64,000 bases of DNA from Treponema socranskii subsp. buccale (GCF_024181585.1 NZ_CP054258.1:1860001-1924000); one strand, 5' to 3'; positions 8,336 to 17,782 are shown, numbered from the stretch's first letter. Notes: generated from the letters alone by a model not told the origin. Numbers and translations are program-made.

Positions 8336-9174
8336 CGCAAATCCCGAGTGCGTATCACATCCTGGTCGGTGTACGTTCTGTTTTCACCGACCATGCTCCA
8401 AATGAATGTGTAGTTTTTCGTGCCGCAGCCCGCATGAATCGACCAACTCGGATTGATGACGGCTTCGTCGTTATGCACGGCGATGTGGCGGGTTTCGGAC
8501 GGTGAACCCATAAAGTGGAAAACGGCTTCGTCTTCGGCGATGTCGAAATAAAAATAAACTTCCATACGGCGCTCGTGCGTGTGGGCAGGCATCGTATTCC
8601 ACACGGACCCGGGGGCAAGCTGCGTCAGTCCCATCGAAAGCTGACACGTTTCCAAAACGTCCGGATGAATATACTGATTGATGACGCGCTCGTTGCATCC
8701 TTCTTTACTGCCGAGATTCAAGTGCTTCGCATCGTTCAAACTTATTAATTTTATCGGAAACGGACGATGAGCGGGCGCGCTGTTCATATAAAATTTTGCG
8801 GGATTCGCCCCGTCGGCACTTCCGAGCAAAACCGATTTCGTGCCCTGCGGCACATAGAGCGCATCCCGCCCTTTCAGCTCAAAGCGCTTGCCGTCCGCTT
8901 CGACAAATCCCGTTCCTCCGATGTTTACGATACCGAGTTCTCGCCGCTCCAAAAAATAGGATACGCCAAAATCTTTCATCGCGTCGATATTTTTTTCGAT
9001 ATCGATTTTTTCCGTCGTCGGCATCGCACCCATGGTTACAATTCTGTCGATATGAGAATATACGGCGGATACATCGTTTGCTTGAAAAATATTGCGTACG
9101 AGAAACTCGTCTCTGAGCTCTTTCGTCGTCATCCGTTTGAATTGTTCTTTTCCGACCGAATAGCGAATATCCAT
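8332..9174 (-). CDS. kduI: 5-dehydro-4-deoxy-D-glucuronate isomerase
   Basis: The 280 residues match KduI in length and over the whole chain. The zinc ligands expected for the cupin fold are visible: His198 and His200 in PAHTHERR, Glu205 and His247 in SIHAGCG. KduI converts 5-keto-4-deoxyuronate, released from pectin or glycosaminoglycan oligosaccharides after lyase cleavage, into 2,5-diketo-3-deoxygluconate, which KduD then reduces. The start has AAGGAT nearby. It lies 40 bases downstream of kduD on the same strand, so both are probably one transcript. Lyases and the later kinase/aldolase steps are not in the window. Confidence 0.95.
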   Translation of the reverse strand: MDIRYSVGKEQFKRMTTKELRDEFLVRNIFQANDVSAVYSHIDRIVTMGAMPTTEKIDIEKNIDAMKDFGVSYFLERRELGIVNIGGTGFVEADGKRFELKGRDALYVPQGTKSVLLGSADGANPAKFYMNSAPAHRPFPIKLISLNDAKHLNLGSKEGCNERVINQYIHPDVLETCQLSMGLTQLAPGSVWNTMPAHTHERRMEVYFYFDIAEDEAVFHFMGSPSETRHIAVHNDEAVINPSWSIHAGCGTKNYTFIWSMVGENRTYTDQDVIRTRDLR

Positions 9175-9214
9175 ATATCATCCTTCCTTACACAGATTAA
9201 TAATTATTAATTTT

Positions 9215-10018
9215 TCAGCTCGGCTGTCTGCCGATATACGCGAGGATACCCCCGTCGACATAGAGTATGTGGCCGTTTACAAAATCCGACGCATCGCTTG
9301 CAAGAAACACCGCAGGACCTTTCAGATCGTCCGGAGTTCCCCAACGCTCCGCAGGCGTTTTCGAAATGATAAACGAATCGAAGGGATGACGGGAACCGTC
9401 CGCCTGTTTTTCCCTAAGCGGAGCCGTCTGCGACGTTGCGATATAACCCGGCCCGATGCCGTTGCATTGAATATTGTATTTACCGTATTCGCTGCAGATA
9501 TTCCGCGTAAGCATCTTCAAGCCGCCTTTGGCCGCGGCATAGGCGCTTACCGTTTCCCGTCCGAGTTCGCTCATCATCGAACAAATATTAATAATTTTAC
9601 CGTGGCCTTTTTCAATCATCTGCGGAACAACCGCTTTTGCCGCGATAAAAGGAGAAACCAAATCGATATCGATAACTTCTTTATACTGTTCGACGGTCAA
9701 CTCCGTCATCGGCACGCGGCGGATGATGCCTGCGTTGTTTACAAGGATATCGATAACGCCCAAATCCGCGTTGATTTTTTTTACCGTCGATTTGACATCG
9801 GCTTCATCGGTAACGTCGCAGAGATACGGGCGCACATCAAGACCCGCTTTTTTATAAGCGGCGCTTCCTTTTTCAAGCTTGTCGGCATGACGCTCGTTAA
9901 AGGCGACTTTAGCTCCCGCTTCCGCAAGCGCCGAAGCGATGGCAAAGCCGATGCCGTGCGAAGCGCCCGTCACCCACGCCGTTTTTCCGGCAAGCGAAAA
10001 CGACTTCATCACATCCAT
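9215..10018 (-). CDS. kduD: 2-dehydro-3-deoxy-D-gluconate 5-dehydrogenase (SDR family)
   Basis: 267 residues. The Rossmann motif is TGASHGIG near residue 18, the NNAG motif is present, and the catalytic residues are Ser in NICSMMSE and Tyr/Lys in YAAAK. Neighbourhood and overall similarity mark it as KduD rather than a generic short-chain dehydrogenase: it is the first gene of a two-gene unit with kduI. The enzyme reduces 2,5-diketo-3-deoxygluconate to KDG in the cytoplasm. A GGAGG lies just before the ATG. A promoter candidate is 100 bases upstream. Confidence 0.93.
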   Translation of the reverse strand: MDVMKSFSLAGKTAWVTGASHGIGFAIASALAEAGAKVAFNERHADKLEKGSAAYKKAGLDVRPYLCDVTDEADVKSTVKKINADLGVIDILVNNAGIIRRVPMTELTVEQYKEVIDIDLVSPFIAAKAVVPQMIEKGHGKIINICSMMSELGRETVSAYAAAKGGLKMLTRNICSEYGKYNIQCNGIGPGYIATSQTAPLREKQADGSRHPFDSFIISKTPAERWGTPDDLKGPAVFLASDASDFVNGHILYVDGGILAYIGRQPS

Positions 10019-10119
10019 TTAAATACCTCCGTAAAATTTTTTACAAAAATAATAATTTTAAAAATTTTTCGCCGTCCGGATATCCGCGCAGCTTTCGAAT
10101 AATCGAATTTACAGAGCAC

Positions 10120-10149
10120 AGTATATCATTTTTATCCGTTTATCCGCAA
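10120..10149 (-). promoter_or_regulatory. Candidate sigma-70-type promoter of kduD-kduI
   Basis: Read on the minus strand: TTGCGG (10149-10144), 18 bases, TATACT (10125-10120). It stands in the 179-base gap between birA and kduD, about 100 bases before the kduD start. No clear operator palindrome is seen. Confidence 0.45.
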
Positions 10150-10197
10150 TGTTCGGAAGACAAACCGCTGTCAATAATAAAGCGAAAAGCCGCCTGC

Positions 10198-11208
10198 TCA
10201 TCTCTCCCGGTGCGAATGGAGCGTCACTTCACCGCTGTCGAGAAAGCGCTCCTTTCCGTCTCCGGTTTTTACGATCAATTTCGCGTCTTCGCTTATGCCC
10301 CGCACTTCCGCTTCGTACGCTTCCGCTCCGTCTACGACGGGGTGCACGGTCACCGTTTTTCCCGTCAAAAGCGAACGCTCGCGGTATTCTTTCATTGCAC
10401 GGACAAAACCTTTTTTTCCGGATGTGTAAATCGAAAGCACTTCGTTTACGATCGCCGCCGCAAGCGCGCTTCGCTTCGTATCCGCTTTTTTGTCGTCGAG
10501 CACGGAAGTCGCGACGGCTGCGATGTCGCGCGGAAAATCTTCGGGTGCGATATTTACGCCGATGCCGACGACCGCGCACGATATGCCGCCCCTCTCAAAA
10601 TCGGTAAGGCCTTCGGTGAGGATGCCCGAAACTTTTTTGCCCCGCATAAAAATATCGTTTACCCATTTGATTTGGGCCGCGGCTTCGTAAACCGAAAAGA
10701 GCGCGCGGCATACACCGACTGCCGCCGTCGCGGTCAGCAGTGCAGGCGATTCGATTTTTTCATTCGGCGCATAGATGATGGAAAGATACAAGCCCGAACC
10801 GTCCGGCGAATAAAACTTTCGTCCGAGCCTCCCGCGGCCTGCCGTTTGAGAGGACGCGACGATCACGGTGCGATCGAGGGAGCGCACGTCGGAAGCTTCA
10901 GCCAAACGCCGCTTCGCTTCGGTATTCGTCGAATCGATTTTTTGATAGACGAAAACGCGCACATGCAGCGCTTCGTCTATAAGCGAAGAAACCTCTTCTT
11001 CCGAAAGGATGCCGCCCGCACCCGAAAGGCGATAGCCCCTGTTCGTCACGGCTTCGATCCGGGCGCCCTGCAGGCGCAGCTGCCGTACCGCTTTCCACAC
11101 CGCCTGCCGAGAAACGCCTGAACGGGCGGCAAGCGATTCACCCGAAATAAAACCGTCCGCCGTCTCGGGCTTTGAAAGCGCACACAGTACGGCATCGGCA
11201 GTTTTCAC
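10198..11208 (-). CDS. birA: Biotin-[acetyl-CoA-carboxylase] ligase with N-terminal repressor domain
   Basis: I place the start at the GTG at 11208, which overlaps the upstream stop as GTGA; a TTG at 11250 would overlap more. The 336-residue protein has an N-terminal winged helix (GESLAARSGVSRQAVWKAV), then the ligase core with SSQTAGRGRLGRKFYSP (the biotinoyl-AMP loop) and IKWVNDIFMRGKKVSGIL, and a small C-terminal SH3-like domain. It attaches biotin to carboxylase/decarboxylase subunits and may also repress biotin genes. No biotin synthesis or uptake gene is next to it. Instead it is coupled to a PII-like gene and a DUF1538 membrane gene. Confidence 0.93.
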   Translation of the reverse strand: MKTADAVLCALSKPETADGFISGESLAARSGVSRQAVWKAVRQLRLQGARIEAVTNRGYRLSGAGGILSEEEVSSLIDEALHVRVFVYQKIDSTNTEAKRRLAEASDVRSLDRTVIVASSQTAGRGRLGRKFYSPDGSGLYLSIIYAPNEKIESPALLTATAAVGVCRALFSVYEAAAQIKWVNDIFMRGKKVSGILTEGLTDFERGGISCAVVGIGVNIAPEDFPRDIAAVATSVLDDKKADTKRSALAAAIVNEVLSIYTSGKKGFVRAMKEYRERSLLTGKTVTVHPVVDGAEAYEAEVRGISEDAKLIVKTGDGKERFLDSGEVTLHSHRER

Positions 11209-11852
11209 GATTTTTTTCCGAGCAGGGTAAAGTCTCCGACCGGTGTGCAAAACGCGATACCGCTTCCGGGTTCGGCAAGGCAGGGCAGCGTACGGACGGC
11301 TTCGAAAACGCCGTCGAGCTTTTCGGAATCGATGATGATGAATATCATCTCTTTTTCGGGGATGATTTCCATACCGAAAAATTTCGCATCTCCCGGCGTC
11401 GCAGTCCCCCGCGCATTGATGACCGTACCGCCTCCGGCGCCCGCTTTCCGCGCCGCCGCCATGATGTCGTCCGCATAGCCTTTATTTGCAATCACGGTAA
11501 TCATCTGATGTGTCGTTTTTTGAGCCATATAATCTCCGCCTCCCGAAACCGTTCCTATTTTTAATAATTTCGCCGCATCGACGGTAACGAGCACGCCGAA
11601 TTTTTTCTTTTTCGATTCCGATGCGGCGGCAATCGCACCGACGATATCCGATTTTTTTTCTGCGGGAACGAGTATGTACACGATGTCTTTCGGCATATCG
11701 CCGAGCGCCAGCGCATGCAGCACGCCGCTCGCCGTCGTACCGCGCCCCATCATAACCGTCCCGCCGCCCGCACCCGCGCTTACCGCAGTCTTTGTAATAA
11801 ACTCGCCTTCGTCGTGCGGAACGATACAGATTATTAAATTGTATGCCGTCAT
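11205..11852 (-). CDS. Tandem-domain PII-like protein
   Basis: 215 residues made of two PII-like (ferredoxin-fold) units. The first (1-100) carries SAGAGGGTVMMGRGT and the second (about 115-210) carries KAGAGGGTVINARGT, so the same loop occurs twice. PII-type proteins bind nucleotides and small metabolites and switch membrane transporters or enzymes. The gene overlaps the DUF1538 membrane gene upstream and birA downstream by 4 bases each, which ties it closely to the membrane protein. I infer that it regulates that protein. The classical T-loop Tyr of GlnB/GlnK was not recognised, so the mode of control may differ. Confidence 0.75.
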   Translation of the reverse strand: MTAYNLIICIVPHDEGEFITKTAVSAGAGGGTVMMGRGTTASGVLHALALGDMPKDIVYILVPAEKKSDIVGAIAAASESKKKKFGVLVTVDAAKLLKIGTVSGGGDYMAQKTTHQMITVIANKGYADDIMAAARKAGAGGGTVINARGTATPGDAKFFGMEIIPEKEMIFIIIDSEKLDGVFEAVRTLPCLAEPGSGIAFCTPVGDFTLLGKKS

Positions 11853-13357
11853 TTTTCTCCTCTTTCCCCTTTCTTTTTTTTATGCTGAAATACGAGGCCG
11901 AACACTTGGATCGCGATAAGCGGCGTCATCGCGATGAGCGCAATCACGCCGAACGCGTCCGTTCTGCCGCCCGATGCCTGCGATGCGCCGAGCGCAAACG
12001 AAAGTACAAAGGTCGAACTTATGGGCCCCGAAGCGACGCCCCCCGAATCGAAGGCGATGCCGGTAAAAAGTTTCGGACAAAAGAGCATCAATATAAAAGC
12101 CGCCGCATAGCCGGGGGCAAGGATGTACATGATATTGAATCCGGTGAGCGCCCGCACCATCGAAAGCCCTATCGCGATCGCAGCTCCCGCGGATAAAAAG
12201 ACGAGAAGCGCTTTTCGCTTTATCGTACCGCCGGAAATCGATTCGACCTGATCGGTGAGCACCCACACGGCGGGCTCGGCACACACGACGACCGCACCGA
12301 TCAAAAGCCCCGTGCCGATAAGGAGCGCCGTCCAAAGCCCGCCGCTTTGAACCGCGCGCGTGCCGAGCAGTTCACCGAGCTTTCGCCCCGCCGCCATAAA
12401 ACCGCCGTTGACGCCGACAAGAAAGACGACGAGCCCGATATAGCTGTAGATAAAACCCGCGATCATACGAGCGACTTTACGAGGCGGCATACGCAGCAAA
12501 AAAATCTGAAACGCGACAAAGAGCGCGACAACGGGAAGAAGCGAAAAAGCGGCTTCCCGCACGATATGGGGCAGCACCGCAACGAATGCGCGAAGCCCCT
12601 GCACCGCTTCTCCGCCCGCACCCGAAGCGGCCGCTTCCGAAACGGTACGCGCGTGATGAGAGAGCACCGAACCGTAGAGCAGCACCGCCATGATCGGCCC
12701 TGCGGATGCCATACCCGTGAGCCCGAAATTATCGCTTTGAGAGTCGCTCGTTCCGCCCTTCGAATGCATGCGCACCGAAGAAACACCGATACCGAGCGCC
12801 ATGATAAAGGGCACCGTCATCGGGCCCGTCGTCGCACCTCCGGAATCGAAGGCGATACCGATAAAACTCTGCGGAGCTGCAAACGCGAGTATAAAGATAA
12901 CGACGTATGAAACGGCAAGGATTATCTTCAGCGACAGGTGCATGACCGTGCGCAAAAGTCCGAGCATGATGTAGAGCCCGACACCGATCGCTATCATCAC
13001 GATAAAAAGCAGTTTGTTTACAAGGGGAAAAACGCTCCGCACCTGATCGGCGAGCACTTGGATATCGGGCTCCGACGCGGTGACGAGAAAACCGATGAGA
13101 AAGGACGCGCCGAGCAAAAGCGGAAGATTTCGCCGCTTTGTCAGCTCCGAACCGCCCTGCTCTCCGAGCGGAAGGATGCCGACGTCAACGCCGAGCAAAA
13201 AGATCGTCAGCCCCGTGATGAGCAAAATGCCGCCGACGAAAAATCGCAAAAGCAGATCGCTCCCGAGCGGGGCTGCAGTAACTCCGAGTATGAGCACGAT
13301 TGCCATGACGGGAAGCACGGACGACGCCGTCTCTTTAAATTTCTGCAAAAGGTTCAT
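11849..13357 (-). CDS. DUF1538 membrane protein, internally duplicated, probable transporter
   Basis: 502 residues, very hydrophobic, about 12-14 membrane segments. Two halves share motifs: FIGIAFDSGGATTGPM and FTGIAFDSGGVASGPI in matching places, and GVDVGILPLG versus GVNGGFMAAG, so the protein arose by duplication. The second half also has an AEP-VLTDQV segment matching SEP-VLADQV in the first. These are features of DUF1538 proteins, whose substrate is unknown to me. The stop overlaps the PII-like gene by 4 bases (ATGA). The pairing suggests a transporter gated by a PII-like partner. The C-terminus is a charged Lys-rich cytoplasmic tail. Confidence 0.8.
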   Translation of the reverse strand: MNLLQKFKETASSVLPVMAIVLILGVTAAPLGSDLLLRFFVGGILLITGLTIFLLGVDVGILPLGEQGGSELTKRRNLPLLLGASFLIGFLVTASEPDIQVLADQVRSVFPLVNKLLFIVMIAIGVGLYIMLGLLRTVMHLSLKIILAVSYVVIFILAFAAPQSFIGIAFDSGGATTGPMTVPFIMALGIGVSSVRMHSKGGTSDSQSDNFGLTGMASAGPIMAVLLYGSVLSHHARTVSEAAASGAGGEAVQGLRAFVAVLPHIVREAAFSLLPVVALFVAFQIFLLRMPPRKVARMIAGFIYSYIGLVVFLVGVNGGFMAAGRKLGELLGTRAVQSGGLWTALLIGTGLLIGAVVVCAEPAVWVLTDQVESISGGTIKRKALLVFLSAGAAIAIGLSMVRALTGFNIMYILAPGYAAAFILMLFCPKLFTGIAFDSGGVASGPISSTFVLSFALGASQASGGRTDAFGVIALIAMTPLIAIQVFGLVFQHKKKKGERGEK

Positions 13358-13380
13358 AGTTGCTTAGATATAAACTCCGC

Positions 13381-14103
13381 TTATAATAATTTCATCATTT
13401 CACTAACGATGGCCGCGCTCTCTTCGGCGGCCGCTTTTTCGTTGAACGCGATCGCTTTTCCCCCGTTGTCGTCCGCGGCATCCGACATGGCGCGTATGAT
13501 CACAAAGGGTACGTCGTTCAAATAGCACGTATGCGCTATAGCGGCTCCTTCCATTTCTATGCACGCGGGATCGCACAGCGCTTTTATATGCCGTTTGACT
13601 TTTCCGTCCGCGATAAACTGATCGCCTGAAGCGACGCGGCCTTTTACTAATGTATATTTTTTCGCCGCATCCGTTTTTGCAAACGCCTTTTCGGCAGCCC
13701 GTATCAAATTCTCATCCGCCGGAAAACGATATACATCCATCTGCGGAATCTCGCAGGGTTTATAACCGAAAAGAGTCGCATCGACATCGTGATACATCGC
13801 ATCGGTTGAAACGACGACATCGAATACGCCGAGCGATGAAGCGGCGGCTCCCGCGATGCCGGTATTTACGATATGCGTTGCACCGAATTCCGATATGAGA
13901 CGCTGGGCGCAGAGAGCGGCGTTCACTTTACCGACGCCGCTTTTTACGACGACCGCGCGGACACCCGAAAGCATACCGTCATAAAACGAAAGATGTCCGG
14001 ATTTTATTAATTTTACACTGCCCTTTCCGTCTTCTCCGGTCATGGAAGATGCAAGCGTTTGCACTTCAACTTCCATCGCTCCGATAATGCCGATTTTTTT
14101 CAT
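13381..14103 (-). CDS. mtnN: 5'-methylthioadenosine/S-adenosylhomocysteine nucleosidase
   Basis: 240 residues, the usual size. It begins KIGIIGAMEVEVQTL, in which a Glu acts in catalysis in E. coli MTAN. It also has the ribose-binding CIEMEGAAIAH and the catalytic Asp in RAMSDAADD. It cleaves adenine from methylthioadenosine and S-adenosylhomocysteine, recycling by-products of methylation and polyamine or autoinducer synthesis. It sits 23 bases upstream of the DUF1538 operon and 12 bases downstream of a small membrane-protein gene, so it may be cotranscribed with both. Confidence 0.95.
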   Translation of the reverse strand: MKKIGIIGAMEVEVQTLASSMTGEDGKGSVKLIKSGHLSFYDGMLSGVRAVVVKSGVGKVNAALCAQRLISEFGATHIVNTGIAGAAASSLGVFDVVVSTDAMYHDVDATLFGYKPCEIPQMDVYRFPADENLIRAAEKAFAKTDAAKKYTLVKGRVASGDQFIADGKVKRHIKALCDPACIEMEGAAIAHTCYLNDVPFVIIRAMSDAADDNGGKAIAFNEKAAAEESAAIVSEMMKLL

Positions 14104-14115
14104 GGATGCTCCGAT

Positions 14116-14517
14116 TTACGAATTGCCCTGCTTGTCATTCCGCGATTTGCGCGGGCGATAATAATCGCCGAGTCCCTTTTGCAGTTTGTCGTACAGATTC
14201 AATTTGTCAATGATCACGTACATGATTTTTTTATGCAGGATAAAACCGAAAATCATCCCTCCGACAAATACGAGCGGAGAAGCAATTTGGATAGGAAGCG
14301 CCGATTGCAGCCGGAGGATACGATAAAAAATAACGGCCGCGACGGCATACAGCGCTATCATAAGAACGAGCATAAGGATCACTTGGACGATACAGCTTAC
14401 AATCGTAAAAAGAATCGTATTGCGTCCGATCTCTCCCTTTTTAATAATTTCCTGACGCCGTTTCTTTTCCGCTTCGATTTCCGTGCGGTCGATATCGGAA
14501 AAATTATTATATTCCAT
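14116..14517 (-). CDS. Small membrane protein of unknown function
   Basis: 133 residues: a charged N-terminal helix (residues 8-28), two or three membrane segments (about 32-66 and 78-93), and a basic C-terminal tail (DKLNLYDKLQKGLGDYYRPR). I do not recognise a family. Its start overlaps the end of lspA by 11 bases and mtnN follows after 12 bases, so it is part of the same run. The overlap and good codon use make a real gene likely. Confidence 0.65.
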   Translation of the reverse strand: MEYNNFSDIDRTEIEAEKKRRQEIIKKGEIGRNTILFTIVSCIVQVILMLVLMIALYAVAAVIFYRILRLQSALPIQIASPLVFVGGMIFGFILHKKIMYVIIDKLNLYDKLQKGLGDYYRPRKSRNDKQGNS

Positions 14518-15058
14518 GCGAACTTCCCCTATTTTCCGTATGGGCCGCTTTCATAAACGAAACGATAAGGATCGCACAGCACACGACGACAGACGCGTCC
14601 GCGATATTGAAGGTCGGCCACCGTTCAAGCGAAAACAATCCCGGCACGGCGATATTCGGGATATCGACATCGATAAAGTCGACAACACCTTCGGCGCGCA
14701 AAAACCGATCGACGAGATTTCCGAGTCCTCCGCCGACGATACCGCAGATCGCCCATCTCTGAAGCTTCGTAAACGTATTGTTTTTGAAGTATACGGCGAA
14801 CACGATGCCGATCACGACCAGCGGAAGGATCGCAAACAAAAATCGTCTGGCAGTATCGGGCAAGCTGTCGCCGACGCTGAAAGCGACGCCCGTATTCGAA
14901 ACGTGCACGAGACGCAGTATGCCGCCGAAAAACGATGCGCCTATTGTAAACGGCGGAATCGTTTTAACGACAATATATTTCGTAATTTGATCGGCCGCGA
15001 CGACCAAAAGCGTCAAAACGAGCGGCACGAACTTTTCGATCTTCGTTTTGTTTTCCAT
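14507..15058 (-). CDS. lspA: Lipoprotein signal peptidase (signal peptidase II)
   Basis: The start is the ATG at 15058 (183 residues); the open frame continues to 15376 but that part lies inside mnmG. Four membrane segments are seen. The aspartyl-protease pair is Asp117 in GNLVDRF and Asp154 in FNIADAS; an early NTGVAFS motif is also typical. It cuts the signal peptide before the lipidated Cys of lipoproteins such as those at 585, 17087 and 23823. The C-terminus is longer than in E. coli. Confidence 0.95.
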   Translation of the reverse strand: MENKTKIEKFVPLVLTLLVVAADQITKYIVVKTIPPFTIGASFFGGILRLVHVSNTGVAFSVGDSLPDTARRFLFAILPLVVIGIVFAVYFKNNTFTKLQRWAICGIVGGGLGNLVDRFLRAEGVVDFIDVDIPNIAVPGLFSLERWPTFNIADASVVVCCAILIVSFMKAAHTENRGSSHGI

Positions 15059-15126
15059 AATTGTATAAGTATACCGATAAACGGCATTGCCGTATATAGC
15101 CGCCGTCGAGCCGATAACAGGTTTTG

Positions 15127-17085
15127 CTATTTTAAATATACCATGAGGAGCATAACGTCGCTCACGCGGATGCCGGAAATACGTCCCGCCTGCCCGAGCG
15201 TGCGCGGGCGGATCTTTTCGAGCTTTGCGCGCGATTCGGCGGAAAGCGATACGACGGATGCGTAATCGAAATCGTCGGGGATGCGCGCGCTTTCCATGCG
15301 GTGCATCTTTTCGACACGCCTGTCCTGCTTTTCGATATAGTAACGGTATTTGAAATCGATTTTCGCTTCTTCCCATTCGCTTTCGCCGTAGCCGGGGTTT
15401 TCAAGCGCGGGGTCTTTTAATAATTTTTCGAATATCTCTTCCCGCAGGGCATACTTTCGGTTTACGGCGTCGAACTGAGCTTTCGTCTTTAAGCCCGCGG
15501 CAAAGCCGTAAGAAGCAAGGCGGCGGTCGGCCGTATCGCTTCGGAGTTTTAAGCGATATTCGGCTCTCGCGGTAAACATGCGGTAAGGCTCCTTTGTGCC
15601 GAGCGTCACCAAATCGTCGATCAATACGCCGATATACGCTTCGTCGCGGCGGAGTACGAGCGGCTGCCATTCGGGTATCGTTCGGAAATTATTAAAGCCC
15701 GCATCCCTTTGCGCTTTTTCGAGAGCGTCGTTCAAGCGTTCGGGAGACGAGCGCATATTGTCGGAAGAAGCGCACATGGGACCGCAGATTTTTCGATGCG
15801 CTTTCGCGTAATAGCCCGCGTTGATGCCCGCGACGATGCCCTGCCCCGCAGCTTCTTCGTAGCCCGATGTTCCGTTGATTTGCCCCGCGTTGAAAAGCCC
15901 CGCGACGCGCTTCGTTTCGAGCGACGAAAAAAGCTGCGTCGGTTCGACGTAATCGTATTCGACCGCATAACCCGGTCTCGACGGCACGGCGTTTTCAAAG
16001 CCCGGCAACGTGCGCAAAAACGCATCCTGCACGCTTTCGGGAAGCGAAGAGGAAAATCCGTTCAAATAGATTTCATCGGTTTCAAGGCTTTCCGGTTCTA
16101 CGAAAATCTGGTGCCGCTCGCGCTCGGCAAAGCGCACCACTTTGTCTTCGATGGACGGACAGTAGCGCGGCCCGATCCCCAAAATCTTTCCGCTGAAAAG
16201 CGGCGAGCGGTGAACATTGTCGCGGATTATCCGGTGCGTTTCGCCATTCGTGTATACGATGTGGCAGGGTACGAGCGGGCGATCGACTGAGGTATTGTCG
16301 TATGAAAAGGGGATAACGTCGGCGTCTCCTTCCTGCACGTCGAGCTTCGAAAAATCGACGGTCTTTTTAAGCACGCGGGGCGGAGTGCCGGTTTTCAGTC
16401 TCCCCGTCGTAAAGCCGAGTTTCCGAAGAGAGTCCGTCAAACCCTGTGCGGCGGCCTCTCCGAGCCTTCCGCACGGAGCGTCGTATTCGCCGATAAATAT
16501 ACGTCCGCCCAAAAAGGTTCCCGTCGTAAGCACGAGTGCACGCACGGGAACGACGCGCCCCCGCTCGGTTACGATGCCGGTGATTTTCTGGCGCATAGCC
16601 GCGCCGAGCGTTTCGCCCCTTTTTTCGCCCGGTATCGTTCCTTCTTCCGCGCTCCCCTCCGAATGCGGCGGAAGCGGCGTCGAACTTTCCGCCGTCACGA
16701 TATCGGTAACGGTGTCCATGAGCGTCGAAAGATTGGGCTCCGCTTCGAGCGTTTTCCGTGCAAGCTCGGAATAGACGATTTTATCCGCTTGAGCGCGCGG
16801 AGCGCGTACGGCCGGCCCCTTGCTTTTGTTGAGGAGCCGAAATTGAATGAGAGATGCGTCCGTGAGCTTTGCCATCTCTCCGCCGAGCGCGTCGATTTCG
16901 CGGACGATATTGCCCTTTGCGATGCCGCCGATCGAAGGATTGCACGACAGGCGTCCGATCGATTCGATCGTCTGCGTTACGACGAGCGTCTTCAATCCCA
17001 TACGCGCGCACGCGAGGGCGGCTTCGATCCCGGCGTGCCCCGCACCGACGACTGCGACGTCATAAAAATCGTAAAAACCGGACAT
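15127..17085 (-). CDS. mnmG: tRNA uridine-5-carboxymethylaminomethyl modification enzyme MnmG (GidA)
   Basis: 652 residues. The FAD-binding motif is [14 protein letters not shown] near residue 12; [13 protein letters not shown] and the Cys-rich CGPMC follow, and the C-terminal helical domain that contacts MnmE and tRNA is complete. With MnmE it modifies U34 of several tRNAs. An extra segment of about 34 residues (132-166), rich in Pro, Ser, Glu and Gly, lies between two strands of the core where the E. coli protein is short. This explains the longer-than-usual length. The lipoprotein gene ends 1 base upstream of its start. Confidence 0.95.
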   Translation of the reverse strand: MSGFYDFYDVAVVGAGHAGIEAALACARMGLKTLVVTQTIESIGRLSCNPSIGGIAKGNIVREIDALGGEMAKLTDASLIQFRLLNKSKGPAVRAPRAQADKIVYSELARKTLEAEPNLSTLMDTVTDIVTAESSTPLPPHSEGSAEEGTIPGEKRGETLGAAMRQKITGIVTERGRVVPVRALVLTTGTFLGGRIFIGEYDAPCGRLGEAAAQGLTDSLRKLGFTTGRLKTGTPPRVLKKTVDFSKLDVQEGDADVIPFSYDNTSVDRPLVPCHIVYTNGETHRIIRDNVHRSPLFSGKILGIGPRYCPSIEDKVVRFAERERHQIFVEPESLETDEIYLNGFSSSLPESVQDAFLRTLPGFENAVPSRPGYAVEYDYVEPTQLFSSLETKRVAGLFNAGQINGTSGYEEAAGQGIVAGINAGYYAKAHRKICGPMCASSDNMRSSPERLNDALEKAQRDAGFNNFRTIPEWQPLVLRRDEAYIGVLIDDLVTLGTKEPYRMFTARAEYRLKLRSDTADRRLASYGFAAGLKTKAQFDAVNRKYALREEIFEKLLKDPALENPGYGESEWEEAKIDFKYRYYIEKQDRRVEKMHRMESARIPDDFDYASVVSLSAESRAKLEKIRPRTLGQAGRISGIRVSDVMLLMVYLK

Positions 17086-17086
17086 G

Positions 17087-17446
17087 TCAGTTTTTCCGTC
17101 TCTTTCTCAAAACGCGGACGATGAGCATAATGACCGTCATGCCGGCGACGGGCGTCATAACGGAAATGAGGAATCCCGAAAAAAGGAAAAAGGGCTTCAC
17201 ATAGCCTAAAACGATGCCGAGCGCTGTGAACGCAAACCACGCGATCACTTCCCATGCGGGCGTGTATTCGTTTCCCGCGTCGTCGCCCGACCAAATAAAA
17301 TCGGAAATGAGATAGCCTGCAGCGCCGCCTATCCACAAAAAAATCACATAGACCGTACCGAGGGTTTCACCGGAAAAGGACGAACAGCCGGTAAAAAGAA
17401 GCGGAAGAGAGAGGAGCAGCACGGATACGAAAGGTTTGGATTTCAT
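17087..17446 (-). CDS. Small membrane-bound lipoprotein, unknown function
   Basis: Start taken at the ATG at 17446 (119 residues), since the preceding 13 codons before MKSKPF look like leader sequence. A signal peptide ends at LLFTGCSS, so Cys19 or so should be lipidated. Three hydrophobic segments follow, plus a short basic C-terminus (VLRKRRKN). I do not recognise the family. It stops 1 base before the mnmG start and is probably cotranscribed with it. Confidence 0.6.
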   Translation of the reverse strand: MKSKPFVSVLLLSLPLLFTGCSSFSGETLGTVYVIFLWIGGAAGYLISDFIWSGDDAGNEYTPAWEVIAWFAFTALGIVLGYVKPFFLFSGFLISVMTPVAGMTVIMLIVRVLRKRRKN

Positions 17447-17726
17447 AGGCAGTGCAACACTATCACATCGCCGTTTTTTCTGCAACGGGAGGAGATAGAA
17501 TGGATAATGGGTAAGTGAGCCTTTTTTGAAAAGTCATTTTACCCGACATACCATACGTAACGCCGCCTATGATAATACACCGTTAGCTACGGATTCACCT
17601 CAACCATAGGGGTATTTCCTATGTCAATTTCCACATCACTGCTTAATGCGTTACATGTTTCACACATTGGACGCATATGCCGTATTGTGTGAGATGATCG
17701 TATGTTTTCGATTTTAGACGAAGTTC

Positions 17727-17782
17727 GCCGTGAAGCCGTGAAGCCGTGAAGCCGTGAAGCCGTGAAGCCGTGAAGCCGTGAA
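17727..17782. repeat. Octanucleotide tandem repeat, 7 copies of GCCGTGAA
   Basis: Seven perfect copies of an 8-base unit, 56 bases in all. The stretch 17447-17910 otherwise has no convincing gene. A minus-strand frame from 17850 to 17587 runs through the repeat (LHGFTASR repeated) but has no good start signal. Because 8 is not a multiple of 3, a change in copy number would shift any frame across it. It could alternatively alter promoter spacing. Confidence 0.9.

Noticed and set aside
12347-12910. 187-residue plus-strand open frame
   Set aside because: Antisense to the DUF1538 gene; composition is Arg/His-rich shadow coding without a recognisable domain.
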